DNA from: Cryptomeria japonica
Taxonomy: Eukaryota; Streptophyta; Pinopsida; Cupressales; Cupressaceae
Assembly: GCF_030272615.1 (NCBI RefSeq)
Contig: NC_081414.1
Span: forward strand, 911,157,009 to 911,221,008
DNA: 64,000 nucleotides
Direction: 5' to 3'
The stretch's first letter is position 1; each line of letters starts with the position of its first letter. Below the pieces are notes generated by a model, which was given only the letters and a program-made list of their open reading frames with translations, ran no database searches and was not told the origin of the DNA. Below are positions 21,797 to 33,384 of this stretch, one piece after another. The position numbers and the translations under genes are program-made.

Positions 21797-23905
21797 GGTT
21801 GTCCTATACCACTACCACCTAACTTTGTCCGTCTCTGTGGCTGTGGGCGAGAAGATCCTCCAGATGCCTATCTCCCATGATCACCATTCCTCTGAGGAGG
21901 CCCCATGACTGCACCACTACTAGTATCCATCAACATGGTGGTATGATAGCTACCTGCTCTCTAGCTCTCTGCGACTAAATCCTCATATAGTCATCACCAA
22001 CGGGAAGTCTCCTTCCCGGTCCAAACTAATGCTATAACAGTATCAGCTGAGAGAGTGCCCGATCCAACTTGTTGAATATGATCAAGAAGGCCCTGAGTAT
22101 CCTGCTATCTCCTAACAGCTGTATCTCTTTCTGTCTTGAGTATTTGTATCTGTGCTCTAAGCTGATCTATCTGTGCTCTAAGACTATCAATGGTCTCCTA
22201 CTCTGGCACATCGTTCTCTAGTGCATCTTGCTCTGGTAAATCCCATTGTGGCACATGAACCCCAATCCCCTCCTCTCCACCTATTGGAATCTCAGTCCGA
22301 GTAGCTCTCAGAACCCATCATCTAATGAGTGGCACACGATCCTCTGGATCCTCATCCTCTCCACCATGAGCTGCAATAACCCTAGGGTCTGGATGAATCT
22401 GACCAAAATCAATGCATCTCCCGCAACCCCCATCGATTCTAATCATCCCACCTCCTCCTGTCAATGGCAACCCTCTCGGTGATCTCATCCCTGCCCTGCT
22501 AGTATCCCTCCCAATCCATCCAACCTCTCTCCCACCCATTGGAAGCAGTTTCCCAATCTTGCCAACTGGTCCAAACGGTCCTCCACAGACTCTCAATCGA
22601 CCTCCTCTCCATTCGGGTCTCCTACCACCACGACCTCCATCCCCACCCTCATCTCCATCTCCCCCGGCCTCCTGAGTAGCTCTAAGCTCTCGTCTCTGTC
22701 TATGTCTCCTGAAAACTAGATCATCTGAATCATCATCCTCATCTCCTGAGCTGGGAGGAGGATCTATTGGATCGGTAATACATGGAAATGGATGTGCCAA
22801 TATGTACTGAGCATAATCTGCAGTAACCCCAGGATCAAGAATGTGCAATCTCATATCATAAGCCACTCTAGGAGTAGCAAGAAACTCTGCACGAGTAATC
22901 TCAAATGACAAAGAAGGTCCCCGATCTCTCCTATCTCTGTACCACCGAGCATATATCGTGACACCAGTAGGCATAAGCTGAATGATACCAAACTATCTAA
23001 GAATGCGACTCATCAACTGTCTCTCAACAATGTATGGAGTCTGACCAATAAGATATCTACTCTACATAATAAATGGTAATGTTCGTGCATCATCCATCCA
23101 TGGCTCACAATCAACATATGGTCTCCAAATAACACTATCCAATGAATCAAGAACCCAAAGCTAATACTCCACTTACCCAGCTTATGCTAAGTAAGGATAC
23201 CTTCATACAGATAAACATATAGTTGTCTCTCTCCACGAACTCTATGATGGATAGGCCAAGTGATAGCAATAAGCTCCCAGCACCAGATCTGCAAAAGTGT
23301 ACATCATGCTGATAGACTAGCACTCTCATCATAAACAACCTGATGAACATCATGATACAAATGAACAAGCATACAAACACCCCATGCATATCGAGTCCGA
23401 TGCTGCATCATACTCTGAAGAATCTCACCCCACCCAACAACAAAACCTCGAGATCTCCTATCTGGACAAATAAATCCCCCAACCAAACTTGCAAGAATCA
23501 CAGGGAGAGTCTCGTAATACATAATCATATCCTCCCATCGGATCTCTCCTCTCGAGATGCTCTCATCACCAAATACGGCTCTGCAAGCCTCTATCCCTAC
23601 ACGATCCTGAAAATCATACTGAACTAGCTCGCGAGTCACTGGGATATGAAGAATCCTATAGACATCCTCAAGGGTCACACTAATCTAATCCGTGGGCAGG
23701 TGGAAAGTGTTATGCTCGCTATGCCATCTCTCAGCTAACGCTGTCAACAATCCCCTATTATGGGTAATATTAGGCATGTATAATAAGTTACGTAGTCCGC
23801 AGGCATCTATATGTCTCACCTCTGCCTGTGTAAGCTCTGGCACTAAGTGTCGCATCGCCAGAAATTTCTCCCGGCACTGGAGATCATCAAGTTTCTCCTG
23901 TTTAC
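21797..23905 (-). pseudogene. Plant mobile domain (PMD) protein, antisense gene of Tat copy B
   Basis: Read on the minus strand the N-terminal part (23905-23304) has the layout of the plant mobile domain: ALAERWHSEHNTFHLPT, then a (V/I)TLEDVYRILHIPV block, then VGWGEILQSMM and a Leu/His-rich helix. The middle (22974-22320) is open for 218 codons and carries an acidic run (SGDEDDDSDD), a Gly/Arg-rich tract and PRVIAAHGGEDEDPED. A Gln/Arg-rich, coiled-coil-like part (about 22100-22190) and LYEDLV (about 21985) follow, ending GSGIGQP-stop. There are several stops (for example near 23685, and 22200-22000). PMD proteins are known both as host genes and inside plant transposons; the role in the element is unknown. 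Confidence 0.72.
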
Positions 23906-24841
23906 CAAGAGAATTTGATCAATCATCACTCATTTATCTATCAAATCAAAGAGATCACTAATCTATCATATCCATCTTTTCAACATGAAGCAACTCAGGC
24001 TATCAAATCATTTTAAACCTATCCAACATGGTTTTCTATCAATCACTGAGTTCAATCAAAACTCTTCTATGCTCTTACATCAGAAACTAAATCGGTTTCT
24101 TAGAGCTAATCTATCAAATCAAATCAAATTGATCAATCGTTTATTCTATCAATCAACATTATCAATCAATTAATCAAGTACCTATTCATCATAATTGCAC
24201 ATCAAACACGCCTAAATCTAATCAACAACATGATTATTGGCTATGAAATCTATCACAAACATTCATCTGGAACACATGCGCTAACATTGGCAAATGCGCT
24301 AAACCTAAATGCAAATGCGCTAAACCTAAATGCAAAAGCACTAACCAAATACAGAAAATCGTAAAAAATTCACAATCCAAAAACGTGCCAAAAAACATGA
24401 AAAATTTTACGACAAGTTGCAAACAAAGCTTGGGATAAGATACATACTGGATACCCATACTCAAGAGGTCTTTGATATCATTGAATGCGCTCAAATCGAT
24501 GGTTCTCTAAAGGAATCACCATTTCACCACCTCACCAAGACAATTTTCTTCGCAAGCTGACAATGATGAAAATGAAATTAAAATTAACCTTGGTTAAATT
24601 TATAATTACTATTTGAAATGGTAATTAATGCTTTTCAATGGGGCAATTTAATTTGTTTTTTACAAATGAATTTAATTGATGGAACTTTTCAATTATCATG
24701 AGATCAATCGTTCAAACGAAAATTTTCAACAATTTCACGATCAATCTCCCGAGGGGGCACACAATCAAGATTTTTATCTTCATCAGGCGCACTATCGAGA
24801 CTTGATTTAATCTTTGAAACAATGTTGTCTCAACATCATTT
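23906..24841. other. Spacer between the PMD gene and 3' LTR of Tat copy B
   Basis: No coding domain was recognised. It holds Leu/Ile-rich chance frames from ATCAATCA-type sequence (23890-24180) and the GCGCTAA motif cluster at 24268-24345. It may be the promoter and 5' leader of the antisense PMD gene. Confidence 0.5.
24268..24345. repeat. GCGCTAA motif cluster in Tat copy B
   Basis: ACATGCGCTAACATTGG, AAATGCGCTAAACC (twice) and AAAAGCACTAACC repeat at 18-22 bp spacing. The same heptamer is clustered in the leader of Tat copy A. The minus-strand frame over it reads LGLAHL repeats and is probably not a protein. Confidence 0.8.
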
Positions 24842-24856
24842 CAAAGAGGGGCAAAA
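24842..24856 (+). promoter_or_regulatory. Polypurine tract of Tat copy B
   Basis: CAAAGAGGGGCAAAA lies directly before the LTR start TGTATACAC. Such tracts prime plus-strand DNA synthesis and fix the 3' LTR boundary. Confidence 0.8.
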
Positions 24857-25903
24857 TGTATACACATAAAAATGGCTATGAGCGATTAAATAAATATATT
24901 TATTTAATAATTATTCTTCTATTAAATAGTTAATTTGAAAAGATTAATTTATTTAATTCATTTTGTGTCTTTCTATTAATTAATTTTATTAAAATATTTT
25001 ATTAATTAATTCATCTATTATATTCCTCTAATTAATTAAATATCTAATATTTAATTATCTCCTTCAATCATTTGAATATCTAATGTTTAATGATTATTCT
25101 TCTATCCTATAGTCTCAAATATTAAATAATTTCTAAATTATTTAATCCCTTATCCAACTCACCTTCCATCTCCACTTCATCTTCCCTTTGCCAACTCATC
25201 CAACATGTGGCTAAAGAAATTAATATTTCTTAAATATTAATTCATCATTTATCTTCAACCTCCAAATTTAATGAAATATTGTGTATGTACACATATTTCA
25301 TAACCTCCTATATTCTCTCCAACATCCCTACATCTTAGGAAGGACTTGAGTCCACTAGTCCTCTCATGCCTAAATTTTCTCCAACCATCCCTAGATTCCC
25401 TCAGACAACAACCCAGTCAAGGTGAGATGAGTGACACTTGTCTTCTCCTTCCCCCTTTCTCTCAACCTTGACCTTTTCTCACAACCATCCAAATCTGCAG
25501 ATGTGATCATGACCGTTGATCTGAGCCACATCATCTTATCCTCTCAAGGTCTATAAAATCAGGAGTTTGAGTTGAGAGAGAGTGAGACTTCAAGTGAATT
25601 TGTAAGCTAATCATTTATGAAAACTTATGCATTCGTGAGTTTTAATCTTGAAGCGAATAGCATAATCATTTAGCATAGTCATTTAGTATTGCATATCATA
25701 GTATCAGTTAACTATCAGTTATCGGTCCATTCTTCATATGTCATCTTGGAAGCTATCAGTGCTTGTCTGAGAGCACACCATCTGCAACCAGGAACAATGA
25801 AGTTAGGACACAATGAGACTTAAATCATGAAGGTAAAAATAATGTTTTATTTTAATATGTATTCCATGTAGTTTCATTGGTTGAATTTGGATTTCCTGTA
25901 GCA
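24857..25903 (+). mobile_element. 3' LTR of Tat copy B
   Basis: The LTR starts TGTATACACATAAAAATGG after the polypurine tract. An AT-rich U3 (24890-25310) is followed by a TATA box CTATAAAATC at 25551-25560 and an R/U5-like part. The end near GTAGCA (25903) is inferred by similarity to the end of the LTR at 16601 (both preceded by GGTTGAATTT) and is uncertain by tens of bases. Confidence 0.65.
25551..25560 (+). promoter_or_regulatory. TATA box of the Tat copy B LTR
   Basis: CTATAAAATC follows a GAGCCACATCATCTTATCC stretch and precedes a GA-rich region, as expected for an LTR promoter with the start site about 30 bp downstream. Confidence 0.6.
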
Positions 25904-26254
25904 TTTCCTTTGTATTTTGTGAAACTAACTTGTTGTAGGTAGTATTTTGATGATGGAATTCAAGTCGACACAATAGGTCCTATAAAATGTACACAATACC
26001 TATATCTTTGAAATACATAATAATTGAGTCAAATAGACTTAGAACATGACTATGAAGAGTTACTCAATTGTGTTGAATGTCATACAATGTGTAAATAGGG
26101 TGTTTTCTTCTATGAAAGAAAAGAGAAAGGATGTTTTTATAGGTAAGATGTTCATATATTCAAATATTTTGTGCCGAGAAAAAGTAGAATAAATTGTTTA
26201 TATAAACTAACAAGTTACCTATTATTTGCAGGTACAATGTACCATGGCCATGGT

Positions 26255-28290
26255 GCCTAAATGGATCAAATTATTTGAAGACCCAACCACATGAGATACA
26301 ATATATTAACTTATAGGAAATGATGATCAAACAAATCCACATAATCATAACATACTTTAGTCATAAATAGCAACTATAGATTGCCAATCAATTATGTCGA
26401 GGCATGCAATAATGAATTATATTGAAAAGTATGCATTAAAATATAAAAGAGTTTAGAAACATATCATTAAATGTTAAAAAGCATCAAGGAAATACATGAG
26501 ACTTCTATTACAAACCCTAATTAAATGAGACATTGGAGTATAAGAAATATGTCATACATAATTAGAGTTGTCATTAGTAGAAAGTGGTAGAGTATTTGTC
26601 ACATTAAATGTTTCAAGGGATGTGTTCAAGCTAATGACAAAAAACTAAAAAAATGATGATGAAAGTCACCTAAAATATTTTATTGAAGGATATGTGCATA
26701 GATCACACATACTGAAAAAGTGTTACACTCTTAGATGTAGTTGAATCTTAGACTTATAATCCCAAGTGAAGAAGAGGTAACAAATGGGAGACAAGGACTA
26801 TGATGTTTATTGTGAAAATGTTTCCAAGATTTATCACAATATTTACACATCAATGAAAAAAATGGGTTGATTTTTGTTGGTTAGAGTTATGGTTGTGCGA
26901 AGCATTTCACAATATACAAAAATATATCATACTTGACGATGCTACAATTCTTTCAAATTGGAGCAACTCAATTATAATTTATGACATTTAAAATAGAGAA
27001 TATTTTAGATGAAATTGAAAATTATAATGACTTTGAAGATGTGGATGTTTTACCTAATGATCAAAATACAATCGAACATAAGTAGGAGATCATCTTAAGA
27101 TTACACCATGGACAAGTTATGAATGTAACATAAATAAACATGTTGCTTAGAAGAGATATTGATAGACAAATTCTATAGAGTACCAAATATCAAGGAGGAG
27201 ATAACATAAATAAAACAATAAATTTTATTAACACCATAAAAGAGATTGACTTACTAATACTTGATGATATAATACCAAATATATAAATGGAACCTTAGGT
27301 GGTAAGAAAACAAATATTTGATATTATTATGTCACATTATTATCATGATAAAAAAGTCATGCTACTATGTATGATAATTCAAGGAGCAATTGAAATATGT
27401 AAATCATATCTAATTTATACAATTTGTTAATCTCTTAAAGATGTAACAACACAATAATGTTGTCCCCTATTATTACTACCACCAACTAGAATTGCAACTT
27501 TAAACATTGGTGTGTAGAATTAGAAGAGACAAGACTCACAAGTTTTCAAGAAGAATTCTAAAATAAAAATACATTTTGATTGATGAAATGAGATTTATTA
27601 GACAGTTTCTTTTACAAATATTGATTCAAGACTCCATCAAGCTTTTCTTGAAAAAGAAAACTTGAGTTTTGAATGAAAATTACTATGGGAAGAATTTAAG
27701 ATAGTTGTTATTTTGGATAAGGTATTAAAAAAAGAAAGTGAAAGTGAGGACCAACAAAGATTTCATCATCTACTTGAATAAATATTAGAGATATACATCT
27801 AACGATTATTCATTAAAAATGATTGACGATAAGAACAAATATTGCATTACAACTAACAATTAAAGAAAAATTTGATAATATTATTCATCTATTTGCGACA
27901 ATTGATAATGTGCATAACCATAACAAAAGACAATGTATGAATTGCCCTAAACATGGGATTGTTCCACTAGATGCACCAACATATGCTATGGTTGAATTTG
28001 ATCATTACTTTGAAATTTCATTTGATGATGCATCTCCAAATTTGATTCCAATTTCACCAATGCAAAAGGGACACACATGTAAATTTTCCTTATGATTAGC
28101 TTGGGCACTAACAATCAACAAATCAAAATGATTGATTCTTTCCAAGGAAACAATTGATATAAGAATGAGAGAAATAATATACTTAACATATGTTACTATA
28201 TCATGCGTGAAGTCTTTGGGTGGACTCAAAATCTCGCTACCATTTTCATATGATTGTTATAAAAAAATGAAATTAGGGAAGTAACTCTTT
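26255..28290 (+). pseudogene. Helitron Rep-helicase (RepHel) fossil
   Basis: Translations in shifting plus-strand frames follow the order of the plant Helitron helicase. They include a HNHNIL...CQSIMSRHA.MNYIEKYA block (26330-26440) and DIGV.EICHT with LSLVESGRVFVTLNVSRDVFKL (26525-26645). A helicase stretch follows (LWEEFKIVVILDKVL, SEDQQRFHHLLE, 27680-27780), then an AMVEFDHYFEISFDD...PISP segment (27985-28065) and LAWALTINKSK with the final VTISCVKSLGGL block (28100-28225). Stops and frameshifts occur every few dozen codons. The ends were not defined: no clear 5' TC or 3' CTRR terminus was assigned. Confidence 0.8.
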
Positions 28291-28328
28291 TAAAGAAAGT
28301 CTAGGAAGAAAGAATCAAATATTTGGAA

Positions 28329-28364
28329 ACACAATAATATTATGTAATGTATACATTATTGTGT
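28329..28364. repeat. Long AT-rich inverted repeat
   Basis: ACACAATAAT at 28329-28338 pairs with ATTATTGTGT at 28355-28364, and the middle contains the palindrome TAATGTATACATTA (28345-28358). It lies about 40 bp beyond the last Helitron-helicase homology and could be the element's 3' hairpin, but no convincing CTRR end with a following T was found. Confidence 0.5.
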
Positions 28365-28369
28365 AGGGG

Positions 28370-31300
28370 AAAAAGTGAGACTAAGTATGGAAACCCTAAT
28401 CCCACTCTCATACACACTCATGGAATATGAAAGCGTCTAGGAAGGTAACACATGTCGGCTACTTCTTATGAGAAAGAGAGAGCTGTGGATTACCTCTTAG
28501 GTTTTCTATTCCTTTGTTGTAAATGAGAGAGAGGAATGATGCAAAATGGAATCTAACCTAGAAAGCAAATAAACAAGCAAATCCTAATATGAGAATGCAG
28601 ATCAAAAAACAACCGATACATTGCTGAAAAGTACATATCAGAAGGCAAAATCAGAGGTGCACCCGTGTCTAAAATCTGAGTAGAAATACCTGGGACCAGG
28701 GTGCCACACCACTGTCTTGATTCTGCAATTTTGGAGTTGCAACTGACAGGAGGGATTTTGAGATCTGTAAGTTGCTGATCTACTAAGTCTTGCTGATAGA
28801 GGGCAGGAGCAAGGCACCACGCCACTATCCTGGGCAGGGCCAGGGTGCATTGCCCTTGTCTTAGGCAAGGCTAGAGTGCCATGCCCCTGTCCTTGACATA
28901 TTTATGCACTTCTGAGGTTTTTGTGTGGTGTAGATGCCTGTTCCAGACCTATAACTGTTTCCAGATTCCTGTTTCTGCACTTGCAATTGAAAAGGGAAGG
29001 TTTGGGGTGGCTATATAGGGTTTTGCCTTAGTCAAACCCTCATTTTGGTGATTTCCACCTCCACGAATAGCTGATAATGTACTGAAAATGTGTGTGCAAG
29101 AACCTTGTGTATATGCAAGTAAATAACTTAGAGCAACCCTAAAGAGTAAACCCTAATTGCTTATAATTGATAAAGTAAATGCCCTAAATCCATAATGCAA
29201 AGTGATCTAAAGCCTGAATATGAATCAAAATGAATCTTATGCAAAGATCTAAAAACAACATAAAACCATACCCAACCCCAAGGGAAAGGTACAAGCCAAT
29301 CGTCAGTCGGTGATCTCCTATTGTTCTTCTACATCTTCAAAAGCCCCCAATTGATAAAATGATGCTTGATGAATGTTTGATGGATGAATGTTGAATGTTG
29401 TTGAAGACTTCAAAGATCTACTCTTTTGCTGCAAAGAAGGCTCTAACACTCCAAAAACTTGCCCTTAGATTCTTAGGAGAAGACCCCTTCAAATGAAGAA
29501 AGAGAGCTCTTAAGTATGAAACCCTAGATCTTAATTTCATGTTTAGGCCGACCTAGGATTTGAATTTCCTGCTGATATTTTGGGGTTAAGCATTATCATA
29601 TCATAGGATTGTGCTTCCAAAATTTCGGGAAAAAAGCCGCGAACCATGTGCATTCCTGCCACAGTCCGACCAACTTTTCACCAAATTTTCAGGGCCGTTA
29701 GATATGATGATATTAGAGCACATACCAAAGTTACAACTAATTTCAAGATGTTTTGATATGCGAAATCAGGCCTAAATGGTCATAATAAGACATAATTAGG
29801 GTTTACGATTAAATGATTCATTGGAGGAATAATATGAAAAGGGCACACTTAGGGTAAAGAGCCCAACTTTGTAATATGTAAAGTGAGGAGAAATGACCTT
29901 AAATTTAATTAAATTAATTAATAAAATGCTTAAAGGAGAATGAGAAATGCAAGATGCAAAATACACTAAGGCAGGTGCTAACCTAAGTGTGAAATTGTAC
30001 CACCCTAGCAATGGTGTACAGTTTACGACACTACAATTATTAAATATAATTTATTAATTTAATTCTAATTATTTAGCATTGATGTTTTTTGGATAAATAT
30101 GAAACGTCTCATTCATTATGTTGATTGTGCATTTGAAAAATATGAAATTCTTCAATAATGTTCAATAAATGAAATTTCTATTATACATCTCAATGAATAT
30201 GATGAACTTCCATAGTTACAAAGAATAATAATATTATATACAAACATAAAAAAAGATCTTAAATTAATATTTTATATACTACACTAGGAGGCTACTAGTA
30301 TACATATCTTAGATACATCGATTTGAAAGATGCACAAAAATATCTATTCTTAATAACAATTTCAAGTATTCAAAATATCTAAGCTCCTTTAACACACTAT
30401 GAAAAGGCCTCTTTCTTTATCATCATCATTTCTATAAGATGATTTGAATTTCTTTTAACAAGGAGTAACATCTACCAACCGGGCCTTTCAATGCCTATCA
30501 ATTGTAAACAAATATTTAATTTATGAATACAATTATATAAAACTGAGGGTATCCTCATGACCCCCTGGGGGTAGGATCCACAACTCGCAAGCAAGAACAT
30601 TATATAAAATCTTTTATATTTAAATATCTTATCAATTTTATCAATTATACATATTAAATACATATATTTTAATTTAAAGTAATGATAAATAAATAATATG
30701 AAGAAAAAACTTAAATTTACTAAGTTTTTAAATTGAAATAAAAAATATTCAAGATAATTTTACTTACAATTATATTCTATTTTGAAAAGATTCCAAATTA
30801 ATATATTTATAATAAACATTATCATATCACATATATTACATATTAATATTAAATGATCATTAATTAATAATTATTAATAATAAATATCAAAATATTAAAT
30901 TTTATCAATTATATCATATACATTTTCAAAATATTCTATATGAATTTTATATTTTTCATATATATATATATATCTAAAATAAATATTTACAATATATTAA
31001 TAACTTAAAATATGATATATATGATATCGTATACTACCTAAAAGTGGAAAAACGGCCATTTAGACCATCAAATTACATGTAAAAGTTTCATTAAAATCTA
31101 TAACAACGTTATATTTTTTTTTTTTGAGTTTATGTGTTGTATTATTTGTCGAGCGCCAGCGTAAATCCTAAAATTTGTTTCCTTCCTATTGTTTCGTTTT
31201 TTTTTTATACGCACAAAACTTTCCAAGGGCAAACCATCCAATAAGACAATGCATACACAACGGGTGGGTAATTTTTGCGAGAAAACCAAATAAATTATTT

Positions 31301-31437
31301 TGAGAGATTTACCACAGAGATCTGTTTGATAGTCTCAATTTTCTTATATTTAGGTGGAACTTGAAGGGCGATTTTGAACTCCATTGTGCTAAAATTAAGC
31401 ACTAGGTTGGTGGGTGATTTTCCCACAATTACAGAAC
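28370..31437. other. Unclassified spacer upstream of the ERGIC3-like gene
   Basis: No protein domain was recognised. 28370-30020 has repeat-element character (a TATA-like CTATATAGGG near 29011 and 31-bp repeats at 28804-28897). 30020-31100 is very AT-rich with a CCCCCTGGGGG hairpin near 30560. The last 300 bp contain the probable 5' UTR and promoter of the ERGIC3-like gene, but no TATA box can be assigned with confidence. Confidence 0.5.
28804..28897. repeat. Three 31-bp tandem units, plus one upstream copy
   Basis: Units of the form AGGGCNAGGGTGCCATGCCC with a CTGTCCTNGGCA tail occur three times in a row. A related unit stands at about 28692-28722. Overlapping minus-strand frames are produced by this repeat. 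Confidence 0.7.
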
Positions 31438-31576
31438 ATGGAGTTACTGAACAAGCTTCGGCAGCTGGATGCATATCCAAAAATCAGTGAAGATTTTTAC
31501 CAGAGAAGCTTTTCTGGTGGTGTGATTACAATTGTATCATCTACTGTCATAGTGTTTCTCTTCTTCACCGAGCTGA
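31438..31576 (+). CDS. ERGIC3: ERGIC3/ERV46-like protein, exon 1
   Basis: The exon encodes MELLNKLRQLDAYPKISEDF and on to FFTEL, matching the N-terminus of plant ERGIC3 (ERV46), a cargo receptor that cycles between ER and Golgi in COPII/COPI vesicles. Residues 1-25 are the cytosolic tail; about 26-43 form the first membrane helix (GGVITIVSSTVIVFLFF). The ATG at 31438 has A at -3 and G at +4; an in-frame upstream GTG was rejected. The donor GTAAGT at 31577 splits a Ser codon after one base. Exon 2 at 47056 supplies the other two. Later exons, including the conserved lumenal domain and second membrane helix, are outside the window. Confidence 0.9.
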
Positions 31577-33384
31577 GTAAGTATCTTTGTCTGATTTACA
31601 TTAGCTTGATCCATCATATTTGGCGAGATCTAAATTTCCAGCATTATCAATAAGCATTGGATCAGCATAATTCCTCCAAACAGATACTTGTCTCACCATC
31701 TATGATTAGATGTTTTAAATTGTGCAAAGTGTCAAGCATTCAATGTATTTTGAGGAATACACTCGTATGCATGCGTAGAATATATATTTTTTAATTGGGA
31801 AAAGTTTTCCAGAATATATGTAACTGCAAACCGTTCTGAAATTAGTATTATCTTAAACTTGTTTTGGAGAAAACCTAATTTGATACAAATTTTAAGCCAT
31901 TTTTAGTAAAAGAATGATGATTATATAATTTTCAGCATTTGATATGTGATTTGAAGGTCAAGCCAAAATACCAGCCGAGGGTTTTGCAAATAGAGTAGCA
32001 ACCTGAGCAGGCCTAAGTGTAGTTGAAATTACTTTGCTAAGTCTGCTTGAGCGTAATGGGAAGGGTGACCTCTCTGGAAGTCTTGTGCTTCACCAGCTAA
32101 TGATGTATGGGTCATGAATTATGAAGATTGACTTTATATTTATGCGGATGATTCTCTAAAATTAATATTCGTACAAGATCTTTTTGTTTGGAAATGCTTT
32201 CAATTTTGCCTGGCAACAGCATGGATCTACATTTTCAAAAAGCTTATGAGATCTTTTTGTTTGGAAATGCTTTCAATTTTGCCTGACATCAGAATGAAGC
32301 AACATTTGAAATAATGTTGCATGATAATATGGAGAGCAATCAATGGGAATATTATCCAGAAAATTCATTTTCTTGTATTAGTGGACTTGTTTTGCGTGAT
32401 TCTATATTTTCATATTTGTTTTATTTACCTTGTTCATGCCTCTTTAATAGAAATTAACCACGAACATCTGAATCTTTCACATAGTAAATGTGCATATAAA
32501 GACATTTGATGATATTGGGTGATCTTAGCCGTCCTTGGTCTTTTTGAGCATTGGGGTATTTTGACAAACTACTGAGGAAAATAACAATTGGGAATTTAGT
32601 TGATGTCATTAAGATTGCTGAATTAGCAAATTTTGATGCTAAAACTCACTGAATATGTCCCAGTGGCCACAGTTTAGAATATTAGTTAAAGGGCTTTTTT
32701 GGCTTGGTAATTCTTGAGCGAGGTTAACCTGGTGGGGGGCATGCTTGGACTGCATTCTTAATATATGTGAATATAGGTGATCCTTAAATGTGCCGTATAA
32801 TTATTACCTCACAACATCATCGCATGCCCATTTACTGATTGTATAGTAGGTGAGATTTGTGCACTTGTTTCTTTTTGAGCATAGAATAATTACTCAGTCT
32901 CACACAACACTGGGGAAAAACAGTGATACAAGATGTGATTCATTCCTTGCTCCCAAAGGTCCTGTTCCAGCACACCTGTTGTTTTGGGTACTTGGTGACA
33001 GGATGAAATATCATATGCTGTCCCCAACCATTAGGCAGGGCACCCTTGACACTATTAGGATGTTCTGTGCCCTCTTGGTGTTTTTTCAGAGACACTCTTT
33101 TTAAGTTCATTAGGGAACTCCTGAGGGGTCAGTTACTACAAGTAGAGGTCTAGGCATATCTGACTGACAGTTGGGAATTTTTTTAGCCTGTGTTGGAAAC
33201 TTCTCCTGCCATTCGTACCCTTAAGAGTCCATGTCACATATTTTTTTTGGAATTTGTCTGCTATTATTAAAGTTTTAGGTTAGGGCTTGGGGATAAAAAT
33301 AAAAAATAAAATTTACTAAAATTGAAATTAAAATAAAATAATGTTTTACTAAATTTAAATATATTTATTATTTTTTTATCATTT
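31577..33384. other. Intron 1 of the ERGIC3-like gene, first part
   Basis: This is non-coding intron sequence. The only structure noticed is a 39-bp direct repeat, 32176-32214 and 32249-32287 (AGATCTTTTTGTTTGGAAAT...), 73 bp apart. Confidence 0.7.

Larger units (their letters stand above)
17385..25903 (+). mobile_element. Ty3/gypsy retrotransposon, Tat type (copy B), 5' part missing
   Basis: The remnant starts inside RT at 17385 and continues through RNase H, aRNH, integrase, a spacer, an antisense PMD gene, a polypurine tract and a 3' LTR. It is the same family as copy A but in the opposite orientation. The 5' LTR, gag, protease and RT palm are absent from the window. The right end is estimated from the LTR terminus near 25903. 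Confidence 0.82.

Noticed and set aside
22412-22675. Pro-rich plus-strand frame
   Set aside because: It is opposite to the Gly/Arg-rich part of the PMD gene; the low complexity of that tract keeps both strands open.
24234-24494. Minus-strand frame with LGLAHL repeats
   Set aside because: The repeats reflect the GCGCTAA cluster and the frame has no other protein-like feature.
28553-28868. Two minus-strand frames of 76-90 codons before the ERGIC3-like gene
   Set aside because: They depend on the 31-bp GC-rich repeats and resemble no family.
31414-31437. Upstream in-frame GTG extension of ERGIC3 exon 1
   Set aside because: GTG is not a normal plant start and the residues before the ATG do not match the family; the ATG at 31438 has good context.
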